In this document: piece by piece, positions 4,671 to 12,039 of the stretch
Position numbering within the stretch: the stretch's first letter is position 1
How the letters are laid out: every line of letters begins with the position of its first letter
Notes under the pieces: generated by a model
The model's database searches: none
What the model was told of the DNA's origin: nothing
What the model saw: the letters and a program-made list of their open reading frames with translations, nothing else
Assembly: GCA_903842855.1 (NCBI GenBank)
Contig: CAIMNT010000031.1
Span: forward strand, 1 to 12,816
Direction of reading: 5' to 3'
Source: an uncultured Actinomycetes bacterium
GTDB taxonomy: Bacteria > Actinomycetota > Actinomycetes > Nanopelagicales > Nanopelagicaceae
DNA length: 12,816 nucleotides
Made by a program: the position numbers and the translations under genes

Positions 4671-5744
4671 ATGTCGGTCATCGCCTCAGTCCATGGAGTC
4701 TTGGGGGCACATAGATATTCGCAGGAAGAGATCACAAAATATTTCACAAAGATCGTTTCGCCGGAAGGAAATCAAGAGGCGGTAATAAATCGCATCCATC
4801 AGGCGACTGAAGTTAAATTTAGAAGTTTGGCGCTACCCGCTGAAGGCTATGCCGGCCTCGATGACTTTACAGATAGCAACGATGCATATATCTCTGTCGC
4901 TCTGGAGCTTGGTGCTAAAGCGATTCTTAGCGCTCTCGAGCAAGCCGGGTTAAGACCCGATGAGGTCGACTTCATCATGGCCACATCAATCACAGGTCTA
5001 GCCACACCATCTATCGAGACTCGCCTAGTTCCAATCGTTGGTTTTCGAGAAAATATCAAACGAGTACCTATCTTTGGGTTGGGATGTGCAGCAGGAGCGG
5101 CGGGAATCGCTCGACTCGATGACTATTTGATCGGACACCCCAATGATGTAGCGGTGCTCCTCTCTGTCGAACTTTGCTCTCTCACCCTGCAGCGTGATGA
5201 TCTCTCCATGGCCAATATCGTCTCGTCTGGATTGTTTGGCGATGGAGCAGGAGCTCTCGTGATGGTCGGCGCCGAACGGGCAAAGCAGATGGGAATCAAA
5301 GGTCCGCGCGTAATTGCATCCCATAGCCGCGTCTATCCAGATACCGAATCCGCCATGGGTTGGAATATCGGAAGCGGCGGTTTCAGCATTATTTTGGCTC
5401 CTTCTGTATCAGAAATCGTCTTAGAACATATCGGACGTGATGTCGATTCGTTTCTGAGTATTCGGGGTCTAAAACGTGCAGATATTTCGCAATGGGTCTG
5501 CCACACCGGTGGTCCAAAAATCTTGCAAGCAGTAGAGGAAAGTTTAGATTTATCCGATAACGAACTAGCGGTCTCTTGGCTATCGTTAGCAGAGAAAGGA
5601 AATCTCTCTTCTGCTGCCGTGTTGCATATTTTAAGTGATGTCCTTGCCGGCCGTGGAACCACAAAACCAGCAGCTGGTACTTCAGGATTAGTCATGGCTA
5701 TGGGTCCTGGATTTTCCTCTGATCTCGTTCTTTTGGAGTGGTGA
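4671..5744 (+). CDS. Type III polyketide synthase (alkylresorcinol/alkylpyrone synthase-like)
   Basis: A 357-residue chalcone/stilbene-synthase-fold enzyme that condenses an acyl-CoA starter with malonyl-CoA extenders, probably as a cytosolic homodimer. The catalytic triad is visible: Cys139 in FGLGCAAGAAG, His278 in VCHTGGPK and Asn311 in GNLSSA. The GFGPG-type cyclisation loop near the C terminus reads MGPGFS (344-349). Length is typical. The downstream genes, an ICMT-type methyltransferase and an FAD monooxygenase in overlapping frames, match the order of srsA-srsB-srsC in Streptomyces griseus, whose SrsA makes alkylresorcinols from fatty acyl starters. By analogy this enzyme would make a long-chain resorcinol or pyrone; starter length and ring type cannot be read from sequence. 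The start is supported by the TACTAT -10 element. Confidence 0.93.
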   Translation: MSVIASVHGVLGAHRYSQEEITKYFTKIVSPEGNQEAVINRIHQATEVKFRSLALPAEGYAGLDDFTDSNDAYISVALELGAKAILSALEQAGLRPDEVDFIMATSITGLATPSIETRLVPIVGFRENIKRVPIFGLGCAAGAAGIARLDDYLIGHPNDVAVLLSVELCSLTLQRDDLSMANIVSSGLFGDGAGALVMVGAERAKQMGIKGPRVIASHSRVYPDTESAMGWNIGSGGFSIILAPSVSEIVLEHIGRDVDSFLSIRGLKRADISQWVCHTGGPKILQAVEESLDLSDNELAVSWLSLAEKGNLSSAAVLHILSDVLAGRGTTKPAAGTSGLVMAMGPGFSSDLVLLEW

Positions 5745-5746
5745 CC

Positions 5747-6274
5747 ATGTCTGGACAGAGCGCTTTTACAGTTTTGTTGGTACTGGTCGCACTAGAGCGT
5801 ATCGCTGAGTTGATTATCTCTAAGAGAAACCTCACGTGGAGTTTTGCTCAGGGCGGCATCGAATTTGGTCGATCTCACTATAAATACATGGTCGTGATTC
5901 ATATCTTTCTTCTACTCGGGTCGCTCATAGAAGTTTGGACCTTTCGAACGAATCTCAATCCAGTTCTATCTTGGGGAGCGTTCGCGTTCGCCATTGGATC
6001 TCAGGCGCTGCGGTGGTGGTGCATTGCAACGCTGGGTCAACGTTGGAACACTTTAGTCGTCATTATTCCGGGCAAAGCCCCAATAGCAACTGGTCCTTAT
6101 AAGTGGCTCAAGCATCCCAACTACGTTGCCGTTGTCATTGAGGGATTTGCGCTACCCATGGTTGGTTTCGCTTGGCGCACAGCGCTCATATTTTCATTTC
6201 TAAATTTTTTCGTTTTAAGAGCCAGACTAAAGAGTGAAAATGCCGCCCTCGCAACTCTGCCGAGAGAGTCATGA
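5747..6274 (+). CDS. ICMT-type membrane methyltransferase (SrsB-like)
   Basis: A 175-residue integral-membrane SAM-dependent methyltransferase of the isoprenylcysteine carboxyl methyltransferase / phospholipid methyltransferase family. Membrane segments are predicted at about 7-24, 46-64, 74-93 and 127-156. The SAM-binding signature is clear: GQRWN (97-101), GPYKWLKHPNY (116-126) and RLKSEN (160-165) with the conserved Glu. By analogy with SrsB it would O-methylate the polyketide-derived phenolic lipid in the membrane. The ATG at 5747 is preferred because GGAG (5735-5738) sits 8 nt upstream; GTG codons at 5738 and 5741 are also in frame and would overlap the synthase stop. The gene is translationally coupled to both neighbours. 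Confidence 0.88.
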   Translation: MSGQSAFTVLLVLVALERIAELIISKRNLTWSFAQGGIEFGRSHYKYMVVIHIFLLLGSLIEVWTFRTNLNPVLSWGAFAFAIGSQALRWWCIATLGQRWNTLVVIIPGKAPIATGPYKWLKHPNYVAVVIEGFALPMVGFAWRTALIFSFLNFFVLRARLKSENAALATLPRES

Positions 6275-7293
6275 TTGATCTTTTAGTTGCTGGCGCGGGT
6301 CCAGTGGGACTTGTCACCGCAATCCATGCAGCAGAGGCCGGTCTTGATGTTGCAGTTGTAGAGCCGCGAGCAGGAACCATCGATAAGGCTTGTGGTGAAG
6401 GACTTATGCCTAAAGCGTTGGAACATCTTTCTCGCATCGGTGTTAATCCATACGGAGTGGATTTCTTTGGGATTCGATACTTAGCGGGTAGCACGAGCGT
6501 TGATGCGCGGTTCACGAGTAATCCAGGAAGAGGAGTGCGAAGAACTGTTTTGCACGATGCGCTACGGGAGCGCGCTCACGAACTACATATTAACTTTATT
6601 GACGGGAGAGTCGATGAGATTGTGCAAAGCAATTCATCGGTCACTGCCGCAGGAGTTCAAAGCCGTTACCTCATAGGAGCAGATGGATTGCACTCGACGG
6701 TGAGAGCCAACCTTGGACTGGAGATTGGTACACCGAAAAACCGGCGACCACGCTATGGAGTTCGACAACATTTTACGATTGCTCCATGGTCTGATTTGGT
6801 GGAGGTTTATTGGCTGCCTCACGCCGAGGTTTATGTAACGCCTGTCTCTGAAGATTCGGTTGGCCTTGCAATACTTGGATATACAGGTTTGAATTTTGAA
6901 GAAGTGATCTCCCAGATTCCCACTCTTGCTGCGAAGATTCATTCAGCCTCTCCTGCAAGCAAGTTACGCGGTGCTGGGCCACTTCGCCAGCGAGCTTCGC
7001 ATCGAGTACAGGGACGTGCGTTACTGGTAGGGGATGCTGCGGGTTATGTCGATGCCCTCACTGGAGAAGGTTTGCAGGTTGGTTTCTCTGAAGCAGAGGC
7101 TGCAGTTAAGTCGATAGTTTCAGGTGAAATCAGTTCCTATGACGCGAAGTGGCGCAAGATCACACGCTCATACCGGATGCGATCAGGCGGATTGCTCTGG
7201 GCATCTTCTAAACGGGCGATTCGCCCAGCGATTGTTCCTGCGGCCCGCGCTCTTCCACCTGTATTTAGGGGGATCGTTAGGAGCCTAAGTTAG
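6271..7293 (+). CDS. FAD-dependent monooxygenase (SrsC-like)
   Basis: A 340-residue flavoprotein of the aromatic hydroxylase / geranylgeranyl-reductase superfamily. The FAD-binding motif is GAGPVG (8-13), followed by the CGEGLMP segment (41-47) common in this subgroup, the DG motif in GADGLHSTVR (136-145), and the GD motif in LLVGDAAGYVDALTGEG (251-267). By analogy with SrsC it would hydroxylate the methylated alkylresorcinol ring to a hydroquinone that oxidises to a quinone. The ATG overlaps the methyltransferase stop (ATGA), so the three genes form one tightly coupled operon. A saturase/reductase role on polyprenoid lipids is the main alternative, because the CGEGLMP form also occurs in geranylgeranyl reductases. 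Confidence 0.88.
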   Translation: MIDLLVAGAGPVGLVTAIHAAEAGLDVAVVEPRAGTIDKACGEGLMPKALEHLSRIGVNPYGVDFFGIRYLAGSTSVDARFTSNPGRGVRRTVLHDALRERAHELHINFIDGRVDEIVQSNSSVTAAGVQSRYLIGADGLHSTVRANLGLEIGTPKNRRPRYGVRQHFTIAPWSDLVEVYWLPHAEVYVTPVSEDSVGLAILGYTGLNFEEVISQIPTLAAKIHSASPASKLRGAGPLRQRASHRVQGRALLVGDAAGYVDALTGEGLQVGFSEAEAAVKSIVSGEISSYDAKWRKITRSYRMRSGGLLWASSKRAIRPAIVPAARALPPVFRGIVRSLS

Positions 7294-7317
7294 TTCTGAA
7301 TAAATCTTCGTTGAAAG

Positions 7318-7887
7318 TTAGTGCAAAGCCTTATCTGCATCGGTCCAGCGAAGTGAGGTGAAAAGGATCTCCAAGCCCGCCTGAGTTGGACTGGCGCAAA
7401 AAAGTCCCACTCTCCAATTGCGAGAAGGGTCTAAAGGTGCCAATCGAACTAGTCGCCACTCATCATCGCAACGAGCTCTAACAGTTAGCGCATCACCTGA
7501 CCTAGAGAATCGTAAACTCACTTCGCGGTTCATCCAATCTGTAACCGGTGCCACCGACCAATCTGATTTCTGGATAGTCACAACGGCTCCTAATTGCGGA
7601 AAACCATCGGCGAACTCCACTCCACCCTTAATCCAATTTTCATCGTCGCTGTAAGCAATTAAACCTGCCTGGTCAAATTGTTTTGTGTAGTTGAGTATCC
7701 AGCTAACTTCAATAGCTGAATCTTGGGGAAATGGATTGAGTAGGGCATGCCCACTTAAATGAGTAAATCCGTAGGAAGTTTTCTGCCAGAAGTCAGATTC
7801 CCCTTTGGCTAGTACCGCTAGGCCCTCTGCATTCAGATTCGCACTCACTGGAGGATTCAGCCACTCTCCCGATCCCAGTTCATTCAT
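7318..7887 (-). CDS. DUF1349 family protein
   Basis: A 189-residue protein of the DUF1349 family, whose fold is a concanavalin-like beta sandwich; members are often linked to carbohydrate binding, but no reaction is established. Hallmarks are DFWQKTSYGFTHLSGHALL (32-50), DQAGLIAYSDDENWIKGGVEF (72-92), the VVTIQKSDWS stretch (102-111) and the C-terminal GLFCASPTQAGLEILF segment. No signal peptide, so it is cytosolic. The ATG at 7887 is preceded by TATGAT at six bases, which fixes the start. It is divergent from the MFS exporter gene (58 bp between starts) and converges on the FAD monooxygenase with a 24-bp gap. Confidence 0.85.
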   Translation of the reverse strand: MNELGSGEWLNPPVSANLNAEGLAVLAKGESDFWQKTSYGFTHLSGHALLNPFPQDSAIEVSWILNYTKQFDQAGLIAYSDDENWIKGGVEFADGFPQLGAVVTIQKSDWSVAPVTDWMNREVSLRFSRSGDALTVRARCDDEWRLVRLAPLDPSRNWRVGLFCASPTQAGLEILFTSLRWTDADKALH

Positions 7888-7893
7888 AGCCTG

Positions 7894-7899
7894 ATCATA
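7894..7899 (-). promoter_or_regulatory. -10 element (TATGAT) for the DUF1349 gene, leaderless
   Basis: On the minus strand TATGAT lies 6 nt before the ATG at 7887. It shares a 58-bp divergent region with the MFS gene promoter. Confidence 0.55.
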
Positions 7900-7934
7900 A
7901 TGAATATGCGCACGCTGCTTACTAGTTTTATGGT

Positions 7935-7940
7935 TAGGTT
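7935..7940 (+). promoter_or_regulatory. -10 element (TAGGTT) for the MFS gene, leaderless
   Basis: TAGGTT ends 5 nt before the GTG start at 7946. The alternative TATGGT at 7930-7935 is 10 nt away. Confidence 0.45.
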
Positions 7941-7945
7941 TAGAC

Positions 7946-9151
7946 GTGAATTCTCCGGAGCAGAGTCAGAAGAGCCGACTACCTGCGGGCTTATATGCAA
8001 TTGGACTCGGTGGAGTTGCCATCGGCCTAACTGAATTTGCCATCGCCGGATTGCTCCCAATTGTTGCCCACGACTTTCATGTCTCTACCGCAAAGTCAGG
8101 TGTGCTCGTTTCTGGATATGCGGCCGCTGTTGCCGTAGGTGGAGTCTTTCTTACTAGTCTTCTGACAAAACTAGATCGCAAGAAGACATTGATCGGCGTG
8201 ATGCTCTTCTTCGTACTCGGAAATTTAATTTCAGCACTCTCACATTCCTTTGATCTCATGCTTATCGGAAGATGTATCTCAGCACTTTGTCACGGAGCTT
8301 TCTTTGGGATTGGCGCCGTTGTCGCAGTAAATCTTGTTTCACGAGAGCGAAGAAGCACGGCTATATCCATCATGTTTGGTGGAATTACCGTTGCCAATGT
8401 CCTTGGAGTTCCTTTCGGAGCATGGATCGGGCAGCGCTACGGGTGGCGTGCAGCGCTCATGTCAATCGTCGTGATCGGATTGTTGGCCCTAGTTGGATTA
8501 GCCTGGTTTCTACCGCAAAGACTTGGGCACGGGGACTCTACTCACAAAATTCCTTTAAAAACCGAGCTCCTCGTCTTTCGTAACAAGCAGGTCTGGCTCT
8601 CACTTCTTATGACGGTATTCGGATTTGGTGGAATGTTTGGCGCTTACACCTATATTGTCTTCACTCTTGAGGATGTCTCGAAGTTCGCAGTGTCCACCGT
8701 TCCATCGTTGCTTCTGCTTTTTGGCGTTGGCGTGTTTGTTGGCAATTACTTTGGCGGAAAGTTGGCGGACTGGAAGCTTAATCGAGCGCTGTCGCTGGAG
8801 ATGTTGCTTCTCACCTTGGTCTTATTTGCTTTTAGTTTCACCGCGCACAACAAGATTTGTACGGTCATTTCACTCTTCCTAATGGGAGCGCTGGGATTTG
8901 CTCAATCGGCTGCGCTTCAGATGCGTGTAATGCATTACGCAGGGGAAGCTCCAGCGATCGCATCGGGAGCCAACATCACCTCATTCAATCTAGGTAATGC
9001 ACTCGGTGCATGGCTCGGTGGATGGTTAATCTCATTAAACCTAGGGTATTCGTCGCCTTTATGGGGCGGAGCGATAATTACTGGAATTGCGCTCTTGGCC
9101 TTTGGCATCAGCTACATGACCGGGCGCCACCAAAGTTCTTGGCTTGAGTAG
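7946..9151 (+). CDS. MFS transporter, DHA1 drug-efflux type
   Basis: A 401-residue, 12-segment major facilitator of the AraJ / chloramphenicol-resistance-like (Cmx/CmlR) group, expected to export small molecules against proton influx. The first segment carries GLTEFAIAGLLP (27-38), typical of this group. The motif A equivalent between segments 2 and 3 is LTKLDRKK (73-80). Motif C of drug antiporters is at about 146-171 (ANVLGVPFGAWIGQRYGWR). The GTG start fits a leaderless TAGGTT promoter. It is divergent from the DUF1349 gene and converges on the VOC gene with 13 bp between stops. It could export the neighbouring phenolic lipid, but those lipids are membrane products and this is only proximity; the substrate is unknown. 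Confidence 0.9.
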   Translation: MNSPEQSQKSRLPAGLYAIGLGGVAIGLTEFAIAGLLPIVAHDFHVSTAKSGVLVSGYAAAVAVGGVFLTSLLTKLDRKKTLIGVMLFFVLGNLISALSHSFDLMLIGRCISALCHGAFFGIGAVVAVNLVSRERRSTAISIMFGGITVANVLGVPFGAWIGQRYGWRAALMSIVVIGLLALVGLAWFLPQRLGHGDSTHKIPLKTELLVFRNKQVWLSLLMTVFGFGGMFGAYTYIVFTLEDVSKFAVSTVPSLLLLFGVGVFVGNYFGGKLADWKLNRALSLEMLLLTLVLFAFSFTAHNKICTVISLFLMGALGFAQSAALQMRVMHYAGEAPAIASGANITSFNLGNALGAWLGGWLISLNLGYSSPLWGGAIITGIALLAFGISYMTGRHQSSWLE

Positions 9152-9164
9152 CAGCTTCCACTTT

Positions 9165-9545
9165 CTATTTAGCAAATTCCCAAAGGTGTCCATCGGGATC
9201 TGCAAACAGTAATGTTCTTATGCCCCAAGGCCGATCAAGAGGACCATTTATTAGTGGAACGCCGAGCGCAGCTAAACGTTGCACCTGAGCATCGACATCC
9301 TCTACCTGGATAGTGAATTGATATCTCGATCCACTCTCTCGAGAAGCCACCAAAGCTGGACCAATTAATTCAGGAGCTTCGGAGTCCACCAGGAGATTGA
9401 TCAGGAGTTCACCGAACTTAAATACAACAGAATTCTCATCCTCGTAGATCGGTTGCTTCTCAAAGACTCTCTCATAGAAGGTTTTAGCAACCTCTTTATC
9501 TGCAACAAATAAGGTGGTTGCAAATATCTTCTCGGCGAAACTCAT
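9165..9545 (-). CDS. VOC (glyoxalase/bleomycin-resistance) superfamily protein
   Basis: A 126-residue protein with one full betaalphabetabetabeta pair. It opens with KIFATTLFVADKEVAKTFYE (a 20-residue first strand and helix) and ends with the typical GIRTLLFADPDGHLWEFAK-type strand. Possible metal ligands are Glu123 in HLWEF and residues of the first half, but no clear complete set is visible, so catalytic activity is uncertain. It could be a small-molecule binding or resistance protein or a dioxygenase-like enzyme. The ATG at 9545 is preceded by TAGGCT at 6 nt on the minus strand. It is divergent from the reductase gene across 57 bp. Confidence 0.88.
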   Translation of the reverse strand: MSFAEKIFATTLFVADKEVAKTFYERVFEKQPIYEDENSVVFKFGELLINLLVDSEAPELIGPALVASRESGSRYQFTIQVEDVDAQVQRLAALGVPLINGPLDRPWGIRTLLFADPDGHLWEFAK

Positions 9546-9551
9546 TTGTTA

Positions 9552-9557
9552 AGCCTA
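9552..9557 (-). promoter_or_regulatory. -10 element (TAGGCT) for the VOC gene, leaderless
   Basis: On the minus strand TAGGCT lies 6 nt before the ATG at 9545. Confidence 0.45.
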
Positions 9558-9591
9558 ATTACTGAGTGACCAATGTCAAAGGTAAATACCT

Positions 9592-9597
9592 TATAGT
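9592..9597 (+). promoter_or_regulatory. -10 element (TATAGT) for the reductase gene, leaderless
   Basis: TATAGT ends 5 nt before the ATG at 9603. It is close to the TATAAT consensus. Confidence 0.55.
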
Positions 9598-9602
9598 TCA
9601 TT

Positions 9603-10268
9603 ATGAACTCAGCGCGGACGGCAAAGTCAAAATTTCTTGCCCTCAACATTTCGGTCTCTCAAGATGGGTTTATGGCTGGACCTAGCCAGTCAGCAGAGAA
9701 TCCACTAGGGGAAGAGGGAACGAAGCTCCATGAGTGGGTCTTCAAGACTCAGGCATTTAGAGAGTGGATTGGCCTTCCTGGCGGTGAAACCGGTCTTGAT
9801 AATGATTATGCCGCCCGTGGTTTCGAGAATATTGGCGCCAGCATCATGGGTCGAAACATGTTTACACCGAGTAGGGGACCTTGGATCGAAGATGGATGGC
9901 AAGGGTGGTGGGGACGAGAACCTAAGTTTCAACATCCAGTTTTTATCTTGACCCACTACGCGAGAGATCCGCTCGACATGGGAAATGGAACTGTCTTTCA
10001 CTTTGTAACGGGTGGTATAGATGAAGTAGTGGAGTTGGCAGCCGGTGCTGCACAAGGGAAAGTTGTTCGAGTTGGTGGGGGCGCCAATGTGCTCCGTCAA
10101 TTTATGGCAGCTGGGCTACTAGATGAGATCCATACAGTTCAGGCTCCGATTAATTTAGGTTCAGGTGAATTGTTCTTTTCGGATCCCGGCAAGCAACTAG
10201 AAATGTATGAATCCACGCAGCCAGTTATGACGGCGAGCGTCAGGCATCTAACCTATATTCGAAAGTAA
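9603..10268 (+). CDS. Dihydrofolate reductase family protein (RibD C-terminal domain)
   Basis: A 221-residue protein of the RibD_C / DHFR-like family. The first strand and loop are ISVSQDGFMAG (16-26), followed by the IMGRNMF segment (81-87), PVFILTH (112-118) and the nucleotide-binding VVRVGGGANVLRQF stretch (154-167). The C-terminal segment with INLGSGELFF fits the family. It is expected to bind NADPH and reduce a small substrate, but these stand-alone proteins rarely are true folate or riboflavin enzymes, and the substrate is unknown. A tryptophan-rich insertion at about 93-103 (WIEDGWQGWWG) is typical of this subgroup. Single-gene unit with its own TATAGT promoter. Confidence 0.9.
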   Translation: MNSARTAKSKFLALNISVSQDGFMAGPSQSAENPLGEEGTKLHEWVFKTQAFREWIGLPGGETGLDNDYAARGFENIGASIMGRNMFTPSRGPWIEDGWQGWWGREPKFQHPVFILTHYARDPLDMGNGTVFHFVTGGIDEVVELAAGAAQGKVVRVGGGANVLRQFMAAGLLDEIHTVQAPINLGSGELFFSDPGKQLEMYESTQPVMTASVRHLTYIRK

Positions 10269-10301
10269 TTTATCTATCTTCAATTCATGTACGAATCAAG
10301 T

Positions 10302-10307
10302 TAGTAT
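10302..10307 (+). promoter_or_regulatory. -10 element (TAGTAT) for the long aminotransferase gene, leaderless
   Basis: TAGTAT ends 7 nt before the ATG at 10315. It is the same hexamer as in front of tRNA-Arg. Confidence 0.5.
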
Positions 10308-10314
10308 CAACTCT

Positions 10315-12006
10315 ATGGATGATCCCTCCTTGCTCCAGAAGATTCGTGATGGGGTTATTGGCGACGATCAGGTCATGCATGGACCTTATGGGGCGCGTCG
10401 AGTTACATATGCGGATTACACCGCGAGCGGCCGCTCTCTCTCCTTTATCGAGGATTTCATTCGTGATGAGGTTATGCCGCGATATGCCAACACTCATACT
10501 GAGTCGAGCGGAACTGGCTTACAGACTTCGAGATTTCGTGAGGATGCCCGAAATATTATTCGCAAAGCTGTGGGAGCTACTGAAGAAGATGCAGTCATAT
10601 TCGCGGGTTCGGGCAGCACGGGAGCGATCGATAAATTAATAGGAATACTTAATATTCGTATCCCGGCGGATTTAAATAAGACCTGGAAATTGTCCGATCA
10701 GATTCCAGCGGATCAGCGACCTGTGGTCTTTATCGGGCCATATGAACATCACAGCAATGAGGTTTCGTGGCGCGAAACGATTGCGGATGTTGTCACAATC
10801 TCTGAGGATGCTGATGGGCATATTGCTTTTGAGAACCTTCGTGCCGCATTGATCCGTTTTGCTAATCGGCCGCTAAAGATTGGATCCTTTTCAGCGGCAA
10901 GTAATGTCACCGGGATCATTTCTGAGACTGATGCAATCACCCACCTACTTCACGAGCACGGTGCCTTGGCCTTCTGGGATTATGCAGCCTCTGCTCCTTA
11001 CGTCGCAATAAATATGCATCCAGAAGACGTGATGGCGCGAAAGGATGCGATCTTTTTTAGCCCCCACAAATTTATTGGAGGACCAGGCACCCCTGGTGTG
11101 CTCGTCATTAATAAATCCATCGCGCACAATTCCGTTCCAGCTGTGCCTGGTGGGGGAACGGTTGCATATGTAAATAGCGATGAACATATGTATTTGCAGG
11201 ATATTGAACATCGCGAAGAGGGTGGAACTCCAGCGATTATCGAATCGATTCGGGCTGGTCTGGTATTCCAGCTTAAAGAAGCGGTCGGCGTTCCCGCTAT
11301 TCATTCTTTAGAGGCTAGGTTCTTAGAGCGAGCATTCGAAGCATTTGCTGTTGAACCTAATATAGAGGTATTAGGCAATCTGAATTCCGAACGGCTCTCA
11401 ATTGTCTCATTCGTGATCAAAGCTCCTTCAGGAAAATATCTTCATCACAATTTTGTTGTCGCGCTTCTCAACGATCTCTTCGGGATTCAATCGCGCGGTG
11501 GTTGTTCTTGTGCCGGTCCTTATGGCCATCGACTGCTTGGAATAGATTTAGAGAGAAGTCATGAATTTGAAGAACAAATTGGTGGCGGGTGTGAAGGAAT
11601 AAAGCCTGGATGGATTCGGGTTAACTTCAATTACTTCCTCTCTGAACCAGTTGCTAAGCACATTATTGAGAGCGTACGTTTTATCGCTAGGCATGGGTAT
11701 CTCTTTCTGAGCGATTACTTCTTTGAACCTGCATCAGGAATGTGGCGCCAAAAGGGAGGACCTGCTGAACCGCCTCTTCGCTTAACAGACATTTCATATA
11801 CAAGTTCCGGTGAAATGAGTTACCCGATCAGAGATGATCGCGCGCCTGAGAGTGCTCTACAAGGTTATTTGGATTCAGCGATTGAATTAGCCTCCAAGAA
11901 AGAGTTGCGCAGCCCTTCCAATGAGGCTGAGCTTGTTGAGCTGGTTGGGGCCAGGTTCGAAGGGCTGCGCTGGTTTGAGTTGCCGACCGCATCACTCAAG
12001 AACTAG
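10315..12006 (+). CDS. Long class V aminotransferase-fold PLP enzyme (SufS/CsdA-like)
   Basis: A 563-residue PLP enzyme, about 150 residues longer than SufS or CsdA. In order: ADYTASGR (33-40), substrate/PLP phosphate region AGSGSTGAID (97-106), HHSN (145-148), WDYAASAP (221-228; Asp222 for PLP), SPHKFIGGPGTPG (249-261; Lys252 as the Schiff-base lysine), EGGTPA (302-307), and a Cys-rich loop RGGCSCAGPYGH (394-405; Cys397, Cys399). The loop lies where SufS carries its catalytic cysteine, so a cysteine-desulfurase-type reaction is plausible though unproven. Residues from about 410 onward form an extension including FLSDYFFEPASGMW, conserved-looking but of unknown role. The start is supported by the TAGTAT promoter. 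A 12-bp inverted repeat lies near the 3' end of the gene. Confidence 0.88.
   Translation: MDDPSLLQKIRDGVIGDDQVMHGPYGARRVTYADYTASGRSLSFIEDFIRDEVMPRYANTHTESSGTGLQTSRFREDARNIIRKAVGATEEDAVIFAGSGSTGAIDKLIGILNIRIPADLNKTWKLSDQIPADQRPVVFIGPYEHHSNEVSWRETIADVVTISEDADGHIAFENLRAALIRFANRPLKIGSFSAASNVTGIISETDAITHLLHEHGALAFWDYAASAPYVAINMHPEDVMARKDAIFFSPHKFIGGPGTPGVLVINKSIAHNSVPAVPGGGTVAYVNSDEHMYLQDIEHREEGGTPAIIESIRAGLVFQLKEAVGVPAIHSLEARFLERAFEAFAVEPNIEVLGNLNSERLSIVSFVIKAPSGKYLHHNFVVALLNDLFGIQSRGGCSCAGPYGHRLLGIDLERSHEFEEQIGGGCEGIKPGWIRVNFNYFLSEPVAKHIIESVRFIARHGYLFLSDYFFEPASGMWRQKGGPAEPPLRLTDISYTSSGEMSYPIRDDRAPESALQGYLDSAIELASKKELRSPSNEAELVELVGARFEGLRWFELPTASLKN
11907..11970 (+). repeat. Intragenic 12-bp inverted repeat near the end of the aminotransferase gene
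   Basis: GCGCAGCCCTTC (11907-11918) and GAAGGGCTGCGC (11959-11970) are perfect inverted copies with a 40-nt spacer, 34 nt before the stop codon. They could form a stable mRNA hairpin before the next gene. The effect is unknown. Confidence 0.5.
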
Positions 12007-12026
12007 TCGCATAACACTTTGGTTGT

Positions 12027-12032
12027 TAAGGT
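12027..12032 (+). promoter_or_regulatory. -10 element (TAAGGT) deciding the isochorismatase start
   Basis: TAAGGT ends 7 nt before an in-frame GTG at 12040. It lies downstream of the longer TTG start at 12019, so it supports the GTG as the true start if the gene is leaderless like its neighbours. Confidence 0.4.
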
Positions 12033-12039
12033 AGCGCTC

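Noticed and set aside
5025..5695. Minus-strand open frames opposite the type III PKS gene
   Set aside because: Shadows of a well-supported gene with all catalytic residues.
8077..8882. Small open frames on both strands within the MFS gene
   Set aside because: Out-of-frame shadows with Cys/Arg/Ser-rich composition and no family features.
12019..12039. TTG start of the isochorismatase-like gene
   Set aside because: The seven extra residues are not family-like and the -10 candidate at 12027-12032 would lie inside the coding region; GTG at 12040 fits the leaderless pattern.
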